From positions 24,526,530-24,590,529 of the forward strand of contig NC_045452.1 of assembly GCF_002776525.5 (NCBI RefSeq): a stretch of DNA of 64,000 bases, given 5' to 3'. This DNA is from Piliocolobus tephrosceles. Its lineage: Eukaryota; Chordata; Mammalia; Primates; Cercopithecidae. The stretch's first letter is position 1, and each line of letters begins with the position of its first letter. The notes beneath the pieces are model-generated. The model was not told where the DNA came from. It made no database searches and worked only from the letters and a program-made list of their open reading frames with translations. The translations under genes and the position numbers were made by a program. This document shows, in pieces, positions 22,795 to 33,631 of the stretch.

Positions 22795-23420
22795 GACTGT
22801 CCAGCTGTAAGTTGGAGTTCCCAAGACCCTCCACTTAAGTTTGATTAATTTGGTAGCATGGCTCACAGAACTCAGAGAAACACTAACATTTACAGGTTTG
22901 TCATAAAGGATATTTAGGGGCTGGGTGTGATGGCTCACACCTGTAATCCCAGCACTCTGGGAGGCTGAGGCAGGTGAATTGCTTGAGCTCAGGAGTTCAA
23001 GACCAGCCTGGGCAACATGGCAAAACCCCATCTCTACGAAAAATACGAAAAATTAGCTGGGCATAGTGTAGTCCCAGCTGTAGTCCCAGCTACTTGAGAG
23101 GCTGAGACAGGAGGACCACTTGAGCCTGGGAGGTAGAGGTTGCAGTGAGCCAAGATCGTGCCACTGTACTCCAGCCTGGGCGACAGACTGAGACTCCATC
23201 TCAAAAAAAAAAAAAAAAAAAAAAAAGAATAGAATAGAATAAAATTAAAATAAAATAAAATGATATTCAGAAAGACACAGAAGAACAACCAGATGGAAGA
23301 GATCCATTGGGCAAGGGAAGGGGAAATGTGTGGCACCTCCATGCCCTCTCCAGGCACACCACCCTGTAGGCACCAGCAAGTGTTCAGCTGTCCAGAAGCT
23401 CTCCCAACCCCGTCCATTCT
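22795..23420 (+). repeat. Old LTR-like repeat split by an Alu (family uncertain)
   Basis: Segments 22795-22917 and about 23262-23420 read as one known interspersed repeat (GCTCACAGAACTCAGAGAAA, then GAACAACCAGATGGAAGAGA) interrupted by the plus-strand Alu and truncated by a minus-strand Alu. Confidence 0.45.
22919..23261 (+). mobile_element. Alu with long A/AATAG tail
   Basis: Includes a short GTAGTCCCAGCTGTAGTCCC duplication in the body; the tail continues as (AAAAT)n. Confidence 0.88.
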
Positions 23421-23746
23421 TTCTTTCTTTTTTTTTCTTTTCTTTGCTTTTTTTTTTTTTTTTAGACGGAGTCTTGCTCTTGTCACCCAGGTTGGAGTGC
23501 AACGGCGTGATTTTGGCTCACTGCAACCTCTGCCTCCTGGGTTCAAGCGATTCTCCTGCCTCAGCCTCCCAAGTAGCTGGGATTACAGGTGCCCGCCAGC
23601 ACGCCCAGCTAATTTATGTATTTTTAGTAGAGATGGGGGTTTCATCATGTTGGCCAGGCTGGTCTTGAACTCTTGACCTCATGTGATCCACCCGCCTTGG
23701 CCTCCCAAAGTGCTGGGATTACAGGCGTGAGCCACTGCGCCCGGTC
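23418..23746 (-). mobile_element. Alu
   Basis: Pyrimidine-rich tail; ends CACTGCGCCCGGTC. Confidence 0.9.
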
Positions 23747-23747
23747 T

Positions 23748-23828
23748 ATTTATTTCCATATATTTTTATTTATTATATTTAATAATATATATTTTATTAA
23801 TTTACATATTTTAAAATTTATTTTTTTG
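23748..23828. repeat. AT-rich low-complexity tract
   Basis: Nearly only A and T between two Alus. Confidence 0.8.
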
Positions 23829-24130
23829 GCTGGGTACGGTGGCACACGTCTGTAATCCCAGCACTTTGGGAGGCCGAGGCCGGTGTATCACCTGAGGTCA
23901 GGAGTTCGAGATCAGCCTGACCAACATAGTGAAACCCCATCTCTACTCAAAATACAAAATTAGCCGGATGTGGTGGTGCATGCCTGCAATCCCAGATACT
24001 CAGGAGGCTGAGGCAGGTGAACCGCTTGAACCCGGGAGGCAGACGTTGTAGTGAGCTGAGATCGTGCCATTGCACTCCAGCCTGGGCAACAAGAGCTAAA
24101 CTCTGTCTCAAAAAAAAAAAAAAAAAAAGT
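23829..24130 (+). mobile_element. Alu
   Basis: Full length, A-tail. Confidence 0.9.
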
Positions 24131-24157
24131 ATTTATTTTTAAAAATTGAATTAACTT

Positions 24158-24438
24158 GGCTGGGTGTGGTGGCTCACCTCTGTAATCCCAGCAGTTTGGG
24201 AGGCCGAGGTGGGAGGATCACCTGAGGTCAGGAGTTCGAGACCAGCCTGGCCAATATGGTGAAATCCCCGTTTCTACTAAAAATACAAAAATTACCCTGC
24301 AGTGGTGGCACATGCCTATAATCTCAGATCGCTTGAACCCGGTAGGTGCAGGCTGCAGTGAGCGGAGATCACGCCACTGCATTCCAGCCTGCGTGGCAGA
24401 GCCAGACGCTGTCTCAAAAAAAAAAAAAAAAAAAAAAG
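24158..24438 (+). mobile_element. Alu with internal deletion
   Basis: Part of the second monomer is missing at ATAATCTCAGATCGCTTGAA. Confidence 0.88.
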
Positions 24439-24570
24439 AGGAGTTCTATTATTATTTGTAGATGAAGAAAATTGGTTCTGTCCAACCAATGCAGAATAGG
24501 CCTCAATGGATCTTTGAGAGTCCAGAAATAGACCTAAGTATAAAGGGGGCGTTTGCAGTTGAGGAGGACA

Positions 24571-24611
24571 GGCTGGGTGCGGTGGCCCTGTCTGCAATCC
24601 CAGCAATTTGG
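24571..24611 (+). mobile_element. Alu 5' head fragment at CpG-island edge
   Basis: GGCTGGGTGCGGTGGCCCTG to AGCAATTTGGG, then it breaks into unique CpG-rich DNA. Confidence 0.7.
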
Positions 24612-25200
24612 GCGCGCCTGATGTCAGGTTCTGGCCTCCAGGGGGCGCGCCCGAGCCAGGACAAGGCTCCCGGCGCCTGGGTGCCAGGGCGCCGGTCCAG
24701 CCGGCTCGGTTCGAAATCTCCACTCTCACCGGTTTCGGCTAGGTGTTCTGCCGCTGCTCTGCGCCAGCCGAGCCCCAAATCCTGCCTCCTCTACCCCTTC
24801 CTCGGACCCAGCCCGTGCCCACCTTAGGTCCTGGCAGCCTGGGAGGGGTGTGCGCCTCTTTGGGCTCATCCCCCACAAGCTCCGCGCTCTGGGGGTGTTC
24901 AGGTTCCTTCGCGTCAGTGCCCCCGAGTCCCGCGCCGCGACGGGGATCCCTGCAGACGCCTCCGTGGGGAAGAGAGGCAGCGGGCCCCGAGGTGGGTGCT
25001 GCCCCCTTGGGCTGCGGGGCTCTGCGGAGAGCGGCCGAGAGAGCGGGAGCCCGGGCAGGGCCGGGGTGGACGGTCGTGGGGGCTGCCGGGGAGGCCCGGG
25101 AGCGAGAGGAGGTGACGGATGGAGACGGGTGACTCTTGAGAGGGCACGCAGAGCCAGGGGCGGGATGGGGGCCCTACCTCGTCCAGGCGCCGTCTGGATC
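24605..25200. promoter_or_regulatory. Orphan CpG island between CYB5R3 and A4GALT
   Basis: About 600 bases of unique, CpG-rich, GC-rich DNA in an otherwise Alu-filled stretch, with two GGCGCGCC octamers near its left edge and a CTCF-like motif at 24632-24650. No coding gene is recognised. Open frames cross it on both strands, as expected from base composition, and none resembles a known protein. It could be an enhancer, insulator or promoter of an unannotated non-coding RNA. Confidence 0.6.
24632..24650 (+). promoter_or_regulatory. Candidate CTCF binding site
   Basis: TGGCCTCCAGGGGGCGCGC differs from the common CTCF consensus at one core position and at the weak 3' end. It sits at the edge of the orphan CpG island. 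Confidence 0.6.
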
Positions 25201-25236
25201 CTCAAAAACAAACAAACAAAAACAAGAAAGACAGGA

Positions 25237-25529
25237 GCAGCCGGTGCGATGGCTCACACCTGTAATCCCAGCACTTTGGGAGGCTGGGGCAGGCAGATCA
25301 CGAGGTCAAGAGAGCAAGACCATTCTGGCCAACATGGCAAAACTCTGTCTCTACTAAAACTACAAAAATTAACTGAGCGTGGTGGTACACACCTGTACTC
25401 CCAGCTGCTCAGGAGGTTGAGGCAGGAGAATCTTTTGAACCTGGGAAGCGGAGGTTGCAGTAGGCCAAGATCGTGCCACTGCACTTCAGCCAGGTGACAG
25501 AACAAGACTCCATCTCAAAAAAAAAAAAA
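25237..25529 (+). mobile_element. Alu ending at an assembly gap
   Basis: Full body, A-tail runs into N. Confidence 0.9.
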
Positions 25530-25629
25530 NNNNNNNNNNNNNNNNNNNNNNNNNNNNNNNNNNNNNNNNNNNNNNNNNNNNNNNNNNNNNNNNNNNNNNN
25601 NNNNNNNNNNNNNNNNNNNNNNNNNNNNN
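25530..25629. other. Assembly gap (100 N)
   Basis: Fixed-size gap between two inverted Alus. Confidence 1.
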
Positions 25630-25664
25630 TGCTGGGATTACAGGCTTGAGCCACCGCGCCCGGC
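25630..25664 (-). mobile_element. Alu 5' end after the gap
   Basis: TGCTGGGATTACAGGCTTGA to GCCCGGCC. Confidence 0.88.
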
Positions 25665-25699
25665 CAGGAGCTCCTTCCTTCTATAATGACAAACTATTT

Positions 25700-25993
25700 T
25701 TGGTTTTTTTTGGGACGGAGTCTCGCTCTGTTGTTCAGGCTGGAGTGCAGTGGCACCACCTGGGATCACTGCAACCTCTGCCTCCCGGGTTCAAGCGATT
25801 CTCCTGCCTCAGCCTCCCAAGTAGCTGGGATTACAGGTGCCCACCACCATGCCCAGCTAACTTTTGTATTTTTAATAGAGACAGGGTTTTACCATGTTGG
25901 TCAGGCTGGTCTCGGTCTCCTGACCTCAGGCGATCCGCCCGCCTTGGCCTCCCAAAGTTTAGGGATTACAGGCGTGAGCCGCTGCGCCCAGCC
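25700..25993 (-). mobile_element. Alu
   Basis: Full length. Confidence 0.9.
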
Positions 25994-26040
25994 AATTACA
26001 AACTTTTAATAGTTTTCCCTTGGGGTATCATTTCTATTTC

Positions 26041-26242
26041 ATGAGGTCAGGAGTCTACTAAAAATACAAAAATTAGCCAGGCGTGGTGGCACACACCTGT
26101 AACCCCAGCTACTGAGGAGGCTGAGGCAGAATAATCGCTTGAGCCCAGGAGGGGGAGGTTGCAGTGAGCCGAGATCATGCCACTGCGCTCCAGCCTGGCT
26201 GACAGAGCGAGACTGTGTCTCTAAATTAATAAATAAAGAAAG
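26041..26242 (+). mobile_element. Alu, 5'-truncated
   Basis: Starts ATGAGGTCAGGAGTCTACTA (internal deletion) and ends in a TAAATA-rich tail. Confidence 0.85.
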
Positions 26243-26527
26243 AAATCCCTATCAGCCGTGGAGCCAGGGTTAGGTGCTGAGCCCAGTGGCAGTTGGAGGA
26301 TGGGTTTCCTGAGCACAAACTCTGGGTTGAGCCATTTCCCAGGGGGCTTCCTGCAGAGTCTGAGCAGGTGAGGACCAAGGAGGTGAGGCCCAGGCCGATT
26401 CAGCTGGAGGAGTACACGCTGCTGCAGGACATCCGCTATCTCAGGCCACCTGTCCTTCTGGGCCTTTCCTGTCACTGAGGCCATCTGTGCCGTCTGTGAA
26501 ACACTGCCCCAAAGTTCAGCGTTCAAA

Positions 26528-26745
26528 GAGGGGGCCAGAGGGGCCTGGGCCTGGCTCTGACACTGATACTGACCTTGAGCTGGTGACTTAACTCCCTGAG
26601 CCTCAGTCTACTTGTCTATAAAATGGGAATAATTCTACCTATTCTATTCCTGGCAACCTTTTTCAGTGGCCCCCAAGCCTCAATTTTTCTCATCTGTAAA
26701 ATGGGTTTAACCACGGCCTTTCCTGTGTGTCTTACAATTTTGTAA
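26528..26745 (+). repeat. MIR, with a second MIR fragment
   Basis: TGACTTAACTCCCTGAGCCT and TCATCTGTAAAATGGG. Confidence 0.75.
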
Positions 26746-26793
26746 TTAAATCCATCCATCCAGTTATCAAATAATAGTAATAAAGAAATGAGA

Positions 26794-27099
26794 GGCTGGG
26801 CGCAGTTGCTCAGGCCTGTAATCCCAGTACTTTGGGAGGCTGAAGCAGATGGATCCCTTGAGCCCAGGAGCTCGAGACCAGCCTGGGTAACATGGTGAAA
26901 CCCCATCTCTACAAAAAAAATACAAAAACTAACTGGGCATGGTGGTGTATGCCTGTAGTCCCAGCTACGTGGGAAGCCTGAGGTGGGAGAATGGCTTGGG
27001 CCTGGGAGGCGGAGGTTGCAGTGAGCCAAGATCGCACTGCTGCACTCCAGTCTACATGACGGAGCCAGACCCTGTCTCAAAAAGAAAAGAAAAGAAAAA
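26794..27099 (+). mobile_element. Alu
   Basis: Full length; (AAAAG)n tail. Confidence 0.9.
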
Positions 27100-27107
27100 T
27101 ATGAGAC

Positions 27108-27265
27108 TGCTTGCTATATGCCTGGTACTGTGTACATGCCTTAACTCATCCATTTCTCCTGGCCACCCTGGGAGGAGAAAGTCTATATTACTGCCATCCC
27201 ACAGAAGAAAAAACAGACCAGTAATTCACACACTCAGCATCACATAGCTGAATGTGCTGCAGATG
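27108..27265 (-). repeat. MIR
   Basis: ATGCCTGGTACTGTGTACAT to CATCACATAGCTGAATG. Confidence 0.6.
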
Positions 27266-27284
27266 CAGGCACTCTGGCCTCACT

Positions 27285-27378
27285 GGCTGCCTCCCTCTAC
27301 CCAGGTTACCTCCCTGTACACAGGCTGCCTCCCTGTGCCTAGGCTGCCTCCCTATGCCCAGGCTGTCTCCCTGGGTAC
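27285..27378 (+). repeat. Minisatellite, five 19-bp units
   Basis: Units of the form GGCTGCCTCCCTGTGCCCA start exactly at 27285, 27304, 27323, 27342 and 27361, with 1-5 changes each. The last unit is slightly short. Confidence 0.92.
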
Positions 27379-27389
27379 GGTCCACTGTG

Positions 27390-27442
27390 TGCCAGGGCCT
27401 GGAGCATGCTGACCCTCAATAAATAATGGTTGAATGAATGAC
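27390..27442 (+). repeat. L2 3' end
   Basis: CTCAATAAATAATGGTTGAA. Confidence 0.65.
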
Positions 27443-27689
27443 ACCACAAAAGTGCCCTTAGAGTGGAGGCCCAGCACAGCTGCTGTGATGTACCCAGGTC
27501 AGAGTGGAGTCTGAGGGCATCCACACACCATCCTGCTTGCTGAAGCAGGTGAGTACCACAGGTTTTGCATTGTAACATGCAAATGATGGCATGTATTTTT
27601 ATCCTCATCTGAGATCTGGGACTTTTATGGGTCTCCTGGGTATTCACAGGGCAAGGGCTTTGGGAGAAAGCTTGAAACCCCCTGATGTA

Positions 27690-27775
27690 GTTGACAGAGC
27701 ATGAGTTTATCCTCAAAGAGACCATAGTTCAAATCTTGTCTGGGTGACTACTTTTCTGAGCCTCACTTGCTTCGT
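27690..27775 (+). repeat. MIR fragment
   Basis: TCAAATCTTGTCTGGGTGAC. Confidence 0.5.
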
Positions 27776-28261
27776 CGTGGCAGCCCGAATTGGTCTGGCC
27801 ATTTCCTGCAAGTTCCTTGACACCTGGAGGAAGATCACAGCACCCAGCCCTGAGCATCACTGACTTGGCATCACAGGTCACCTCTTGCAGGGAGCAATCT
27901 GTGGCTGATGGAGGGAGAGGGGGATACCAGAAAAAAAAAATTTAACTTTGCCTGGAAAGTACCTTCCTGGTGGCTTTCAGTCATCTCAGCTCCCCAGATG
28001 CCCTACTTTTTGCTGGAGTCACTTGTTCTGCTCTTGCTTTTTTTGAGGTAACAGACTTTTGTCCGTTTGCTGGCAGGAACTTGAGAAATAGAGGTTGATC
28101 AAGTCTCAGACCGCATTTGTTCAGATGTCAATGTGGATAAGCACCATGCCAGGTTCTGTCCTAGGCGCAAAGACTGCCAAGATATTTTTAAAAATCTTTT
28201 ACTGCGAGGCTAAGTTTATTATAAAAGAAACTAACCTCATTGTTTAAAAAATGAAATTAGG

Positions 28262-28560
28262 GCCGGGTGTGGTGACTCACGCCTGTAATCCCAGCACTTT
28301 GGGAGACTGAGGCAGGTGGATCACTTGAGGTCAGGAGTTTGAGACCAGTCTAGCCAACATGGTGAAACCTCATCTCTACTAAAAATACAAAAATTAGTCA
28401 GGCATGGTGGCGGGTGCCTGTAATCCCAGCTCCTCGGGAGGCTGAGACAGGAGAATTGCTTGAACCCAGGAGGCGGAGGTTGCAGTGAGCCAAGATCATG
28501 CCATTACACTCCAGCCTGGGTGACAAGAGGGTAATTTCTTCTCAAAAAAAAAAAGGAAAG
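28262..28560 (+). mobile_element. Alu
   Basis: Full length. Confidence 0.9.
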
Positions 28561-28588
28561 GAAAAAAACAAACAAGAATTAAAATTAA

Positions 28589-28888
28589 GTTGGGTGCAGT
28601 GGCTCACGCCTATAATCCTAGCATTTTAGAAGGCTGTGGCAGGAGGATCGCTTTGAACCCAGGAGCTGGATTCCAGCCTGGACAACAGGGCAAAACCCCG
28701 TCTCTACCAAAAATACAAAAATTGGCCAGGCATGGTAGTTTGCACCTGTAGTCCCAGCTACTCAGGAGGCTGAGGTGTAAAGATGGCTTGAACTGGGGAG
28801 GCAGAGGTTGCGCTAAGCCAAGATCATGCCACTGCACTCCAGCTTGGGTGACAGAGCTGGAACCTATCTCAGAAAAAAAAAAAAAAGA
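28589..28888 (+). mobile_element. Alu ending at an assembly gap
   Basis: Body has a deletion at GAACCCAGGAGCTGGATTCC; its A-tail meets N. Confidence 0.88.
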
Positions 28889-28988
28889 NNNNNNNNNNNN
28901 NNNNNNNNNNNNNNNNNNNNNNNNNNNNNNNNNNNNNNNNNNNNNNNNNNNNNNNNNNNNNNNNNNNNNNNNNNNNNNNNNNNNNNNN
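28889..28988. other. Assembly gap (100 N)
   Basis: Followed by a (GA)n/(GAAA)n remnant at 28989-29022. Confidence 1.
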
Positions 28989-29167
28989 GAGAGAGAAAGA
29001 AAGAAAGAGAGAGAGAAAGAAAATACATGATAGTTTATATGTTTGAAACCAGCAAATCCTGGCTCCTTTATATGCCCTTTTAATTCTACCCGAGACCTGA
29101 ATCCTTCCTTTTTTACTCATGATAATCTTGAATTTTATAATAAGCAGCTCTAAGAAAATAGCTGGTT

Positions 29168-29441
29168 GGCCGGGTGCAGTGGCTTATGCCTGTAATCCCA
29201 GCACTTTGGGAGGCTGAGGTCAGGAGTTCCAGACCAGCCTGGCCAACATGGTGAAACCCCATCTCTACTAAAGATACAAAAATTTGCCGGTGGTTTCAGG
29301 TGCCTGTAATCCCAGCTACTCGGGAGGCTGAGGCAGGAGAATTGCTTGAACCCGGGAGGCAGAGGTTACAGTGAGCCGAGATCGCACCATCACACTCCAG
29401 TCTGGGGAACAGGAGCAAGACTTCGTCTCAAAAAAAAAAAA
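29168..29441 (+). mobile_element. Alu
   Basis: Nearly full length with a small deletion in the first monomer. Confidence 0.9.
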
Positions 29442-29444
29442 TAA

Positions 29445-30180
29445 GCATTTTCAACATTTCAACATAATGTACTCTAGCCAAGCGCCGAGCAATCCTCCTT
29501 ATCAAGTGGACTAGGTACAATTCCTGCTTCCCCCTGAGTAGCTGGTTTCAGTTCCCAGCCAGCCCATGGAATTATACAAACAAGCCAATCACATACACCA
29601 TGAAACCAGGGAGGACCTCACCATTTTTTTGGTTTTGTTTTTTTTTTTTTTTGTTTTTTTTTTTTTTGATGAGTCTTTCTGTGTCACCCAGGCTGGAGTG
29701 CAGTGGCACAATCTTGGCTCACCGCAACCTCCATTTCCATGTTTCAAGTGATTCTCCTACCTCAGCCTCTCAAGTAACTGGGATTACAGGCACTCGCCAC
29801 CATGCCCGGCTAATTTTTATATTTTAGTAGAGATGGGGTTTCACCATGTTTGGCCAGGCTGGTCTCGAACTCTTGATCTCAAATGATCCACCCACCTCGG
29901 CCTCCCAGTGCTGGTATTACAGGCATGAGCCACTGTGCCGTGCCAACCTTACCCTCTTGATTCTACAAAGCCTCTTGTGATCCACTGGTACCGGTCACAA
30001 GCCCTGTGTGATCCTGCAGAGTGTGGCCTCCTCTCCTGAGCTGTGAATACATGTGACTCATAAACTGCTCTGGATCCCTTTTGTCCAGATTTGGGTGTCC
30101 TGTGTTCAGCCATCGCCATAATCCTAGGGCAGGAATCCCTCCTGCACCGATGAGGTAAAGAGAGGTGATTCAAACAAGTA
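29445..30180 (+). repeat. Possible old LTR flanking an Alu (low confidence)
   Basis: Segments 29445-29623 and 29945-30180 look like one interspersed repeat split by the Alu (LTR-like ACATGTGACTCATAAACTGC region). Family not identified. Confidence 0.3.
29624..29944 (-). mobile_element. Alu
   Basis: Long T-rich tail 29624-29666. Confidence 0.9.
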
Positions 30181-30248
30181 TTCCAGTTTATCTCACTGGG
30201 TTACATAACTGGGTCTTATTTTCTTCAGCATCCAATAGTAATTTCCTG

Positions 30249-30541
30249 GGCTGGACACTGTGGCTCATGCCTGTTATCCCAGCACTTTGGGAGGCCAAGG
30301 TGGGTGGATCATGAGGTCAGGAGTTCAAGACCAGCCTGACCAACATGGTGAAACCCTGTCTCTACTAAAAATACAAAAAAATTAGCTGGGTGTGGTAGCA
30401 CATGCCTGTAATCCCAGCTACTCAGGAGGCTAAGGCAGGAGAATCGCTTGAACCCAGGAGGTGGAGGTTGCAGTGAGCCGAGATCACGCCACTGCACTCC
30501 AGCCTGGGCGACAGAGCTCAGCTCCATCTCAAAGAAAAAAA
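30249..30541 (+). mobile_element. Alu
   Basis: Full length, AAAG-type tail. Confidence 0.9.
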
Positions 30542-30750
30542 GACAGGCTCTCACTCTGTTGCGCAGGCTGGAGGGCAATGATGGAATACTAGATCACTGC
30601 AGACTCAGACTCCTGGGCTCAGGCAATCCTTCCGTCTCAGTCTCCTGAACAGTTTGGGACTACAGGCACATGCACCACACCCAGCTAATTTTTAATTATT
30701 ATTATTATTTTTTTGTAGAGATTAGGTCTCACTATGGTTGCCAGGGCTGG
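30542..30750 (-). mobile_element. Alu fragment (old), tail to tail with the previous Alu
   Basis: AGACAGGCTCTCACTCTGTT to a broken left monomer. Confidence 0.75.
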
Positions 30751-31065
30751 AGGTACGAGTTTTTAACCGTAGTCCTGGAACTGAGGGTAATCAGAAGTCA
30801 ACATGGCAGATTAGCATCTAAGACGGAGTAGCTTTGGCCTCCAGATACATCTTGACAGGACTGGTATATGTGTGCAGACAGGGAAAGAATTGTTTGAAAC
30901 CATCTTTGGAGATTAGCTACCACGCCCCTGATTACACAAATGAAGAAGCCGAGATTCAGAGATGGGACTAGTGGCTCAGGGGACAGAGGAATAATAGAAA
31001 TGACAGCGTTCATTGAGCCATTTGTATGTGCTTATGCCGTGCTGGGTGCTCCTAGATGCAATCTC

Positions 31066-31361
31066 TTTTTTTCTTTTGAGACGGAGTCTTGCTCTGTCAC
31101 CCAGGCTGGAGTGCAGTGGTGTGATCTCGGCTCATTGCAACCTCCACCTCCCGGGTTCAAGCAATTCTCCTGCCTCAGCCTCCCGAGTAGTTGGGATTAC
31201 AGGCGTGCGTCACCTTGCTCGGCTAATTTTTTCTAATTTTTAGTAGAGTTGGGATTTCACCATGTTGGCCAGGCAGGTCTTGAACTCCTGTCCTCAGATG
31301 ATCTGCCTGCCTTGGCCTCCCAAAGTGCTGGAATTATAGACATGAGCCACTGCACCCGGCC
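31066..31361 (-). mobile_element. Alu
   Basis: Full length. Confidence 0.9.
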
Positions 31362-31391
31362 ACCCACATGAAATCATATGAGACAGAATCA

Positions 31392-31393
<2 letters not shown>

Positions 31394-31424
<31 letters not shown>
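31394..31424 (+). repeat. (TG)n microsatellite
   Basis: About 15 TG units at an Alu tail. Confidence 0.95.
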
Positions 31425-31428
<4 letters not shown>

Positions 31429-31673
31429 CTGAGATGGAGACTCACTCTGTTACCCAGGCTGGAGTGCAGTGGGGTGATCTTGGCTCACTGCGACTTCTGC
31501 CTCCTGAGTTAGAGCAATTCTCCTGCCTCAGCATCCCTAGTAGCTAGGATTACAGGTGCACCCCATCATGCCTGGCTAATTTTTGTATTTTTAGTAGAGA
31601 TGGGGTTTCGCCATGTTGGCCAGGCTGGTCTCAATCTCCTGACCTCAAGTGATCCACCCACCTCAGCCTCCCA
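31425..31673 (-). mobile_element. Alu, 5'-truncated
   Basis: Stops at CACCTCAGCCTCCCAG before the last 45 bases. Confidence 0.88.
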
Positions 31674-31674
31674 G

Positions 31675-32388
31675 CAGAGGAGTTTGACTCCTCAGCAGAG
31701 TCAAACCTGAGCAGTTTGACTCTGAGCTGGGAGCAAAGTCCAAAAACCGTTACATTTTTGCCTTGGGACCTGGATTTGGCATTAACAACAAAGTGGAATT
31801 GTGCCCAAGATGCTAGCAAGTTCAAATAAAACAAAATGTGACATTCTTCGTGCTTCAGCATAGTGCATTCTGGGAAATCATAGCATACAAAGACTTAGAT
31901 TTTCCCAGAGGAAACCTCTCTAGCAGACACGGCTAGTTCTCCGCAGCACCCACTCTACTGTCATACACCACAATGGGATTTTTAGGTCAGCACCTGGCTC
32001 CCTACCTAGCAACTGTTTTTCCCAGCTCTTCTTGCAACAACGGGAAATAAGGGCTGGCCAAGGGGATGAGAGAAGAAAGTGACATAATGATCTCTGGGTC
32101 AAGTCAGCTGGCTCAATGTGGGTGCAACAGCATGAACCGGAGGAGCTGCTTTGGACCATGAGATGAGAGCTGAGCGTTAAGGAACAGAGCTGGGTTGCAG
32201 GAGTCTGGGGTGTTTGGATGACTTCAGGGAGATAGTCAATCTTTGGGCCCTGACTGCCCACCTCTGGTCTCTTACCTCAGATGGAAATACAATTCCAGCT
32301 TCTTTAGGCCATTATTAATGGAGGGTGTTTTCCTCCCTGTGTGGGTCTCCTGGGTATTCTGTATGGTACTGTGTAGTAACTTATAGAT
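31675..32388. other. Alu-free block, no gene recognised
   Basis: A short repeated CAGAG..TTTGACTC motif lies at 31675-31725. The segment 31925-32320 has the look of an old LTR or DNA repeat, but I cannot name it. The open frames are short and have no recognisable domains. Confidence 0.4.
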
Positions 32389-32391
32389 TGT

Positions 32392-32703
32392 CTTTTTTTT
32401 CTTTTAATTTTTTTTTTTTTTTGAGACAGAGTCTAGCTCTCTCCCCCAGGCTGGAGTGCAACGGTGCAATCTCGGCTCACTGCAACCTCCGCCTCCTGGG
32501 TTCAAGCAATCCTCCTGCCTCAGCTTACCGAGTAGCTGGGACTACAGGTGCCGCCACCACACCCAGCTGATTTTTTTGTGTTTTTAGTAAAGACGAGGTT
32601 TCACTGTGTTAGCCAGGATGGTCTCAATCTCCTCACCTCGTGATCCGCCCGCCTTGGCCTCCCAAAGTGCTGGGATTACAGGTGTGAGCCACCGCTCCTG
32701 GCC
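32392..32703 (-). mobile_element. Alu
   Basis: Full length. Confidence 0.9.
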
Positions 32704-32789
32704 CAGATTGTCTTATGGTGGGAAATGTGTGCTTCTCCAGAGATGTGGCAGCTGAACCAGCAGATCTCTACGGTTGATGGTCCCTCACA

Positions 32790-33101
32790 ATTTTTTGTTT
32801 TGTTTTGTTTTGATTTTTTGAGACGGAGTCTCACTCTGTCTCCCAGGCTGGAGTGCAATGGCACCATCTTGGCTCACTGCAACCTCTGCCTCCCAGGTTC
32901 AAATGATTCTCCTGTTTCAGCCTCCCGAGCAGCTCGCATTACAGGTGCCTGCCACCACGTCTGGCTAATTTTTGTATCTGTAGGAGAGACAGGGTTTCAC
33001 TATGTTGGTCAGGCTGGTCTCAAACTCCTGACCTCAAGTGATCCACCCACCTTGGCCTCCCAAAGTGCTGGGATTACAGGTGTGAGCCACCAAGCCCGGC
33101 C
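32790..33101 (-). mobile_element. Alu
   Basis: (TTTTG)n tail 32790-32814. Confidence 0.9.
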
Positions 33102-33198
33102 CCTCCCAGTCTTGAAATTCTGCGGTGATAGGATGGGACAGGTTTTGGTTAGGCTGAGGACCCCCAAAGTTTCAAGGCTGTGGACTGGATTCTGAGTT

Positions 33199-33631
33199 TT
33201 CCTTTCCTTTCTTTTCTTTTAGACAGGGTCTTACTCTATTGCTCATGCTGGAGTGCAGTGGCATCATTGCTCTTCACAGCCTTGATCTCCCGGGCTCAGG
33301 TGATCCTCCTGCCTCAGCCTCCTGAGTTGCTGGGACTACAGGCTCATGTCACCGTAACCGTGCCAGCTAATATATATAGCTTTTTAAGAACAGACAGATC
33401 TTGCTATGTTGCCCAGGCTGGTCTCAAACTCCTGGGCTCAAGTGACCTTCCTTCCTCACCCTCCTGAGTAGCTGGGATTACAGGTGCTCAGCTGATTTTT
33501 TTTGTATTTTTTGTAGAGACAGGGTTTTGTCATATTGCCCAGGCTGGTTTCTAACTCTTGGACTCAATTGATCCACCCGCCTCGGCCTCCTGAAGTGTTG
33601 GGATTACAAGCGTGAACCATCACACCCAGCC
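33199..33631 (-). mobile_element. Old Alu with three monomer-like segments
   Basis: Right monomer about 33199-33372; an extra monomer-like segment about 33385-33497 with GCCCAGGCTGGTCTCAAACT; then a left monomer 33498-33631. Confidence 0.75.

Noticed and set aside
24850..25497. 215-codon open frame through the orphan CpG island
   Set aside because: Composition-driven (few stops in GC-rich DNA), and its C-terminal third is translated Alu; no homology recognised.
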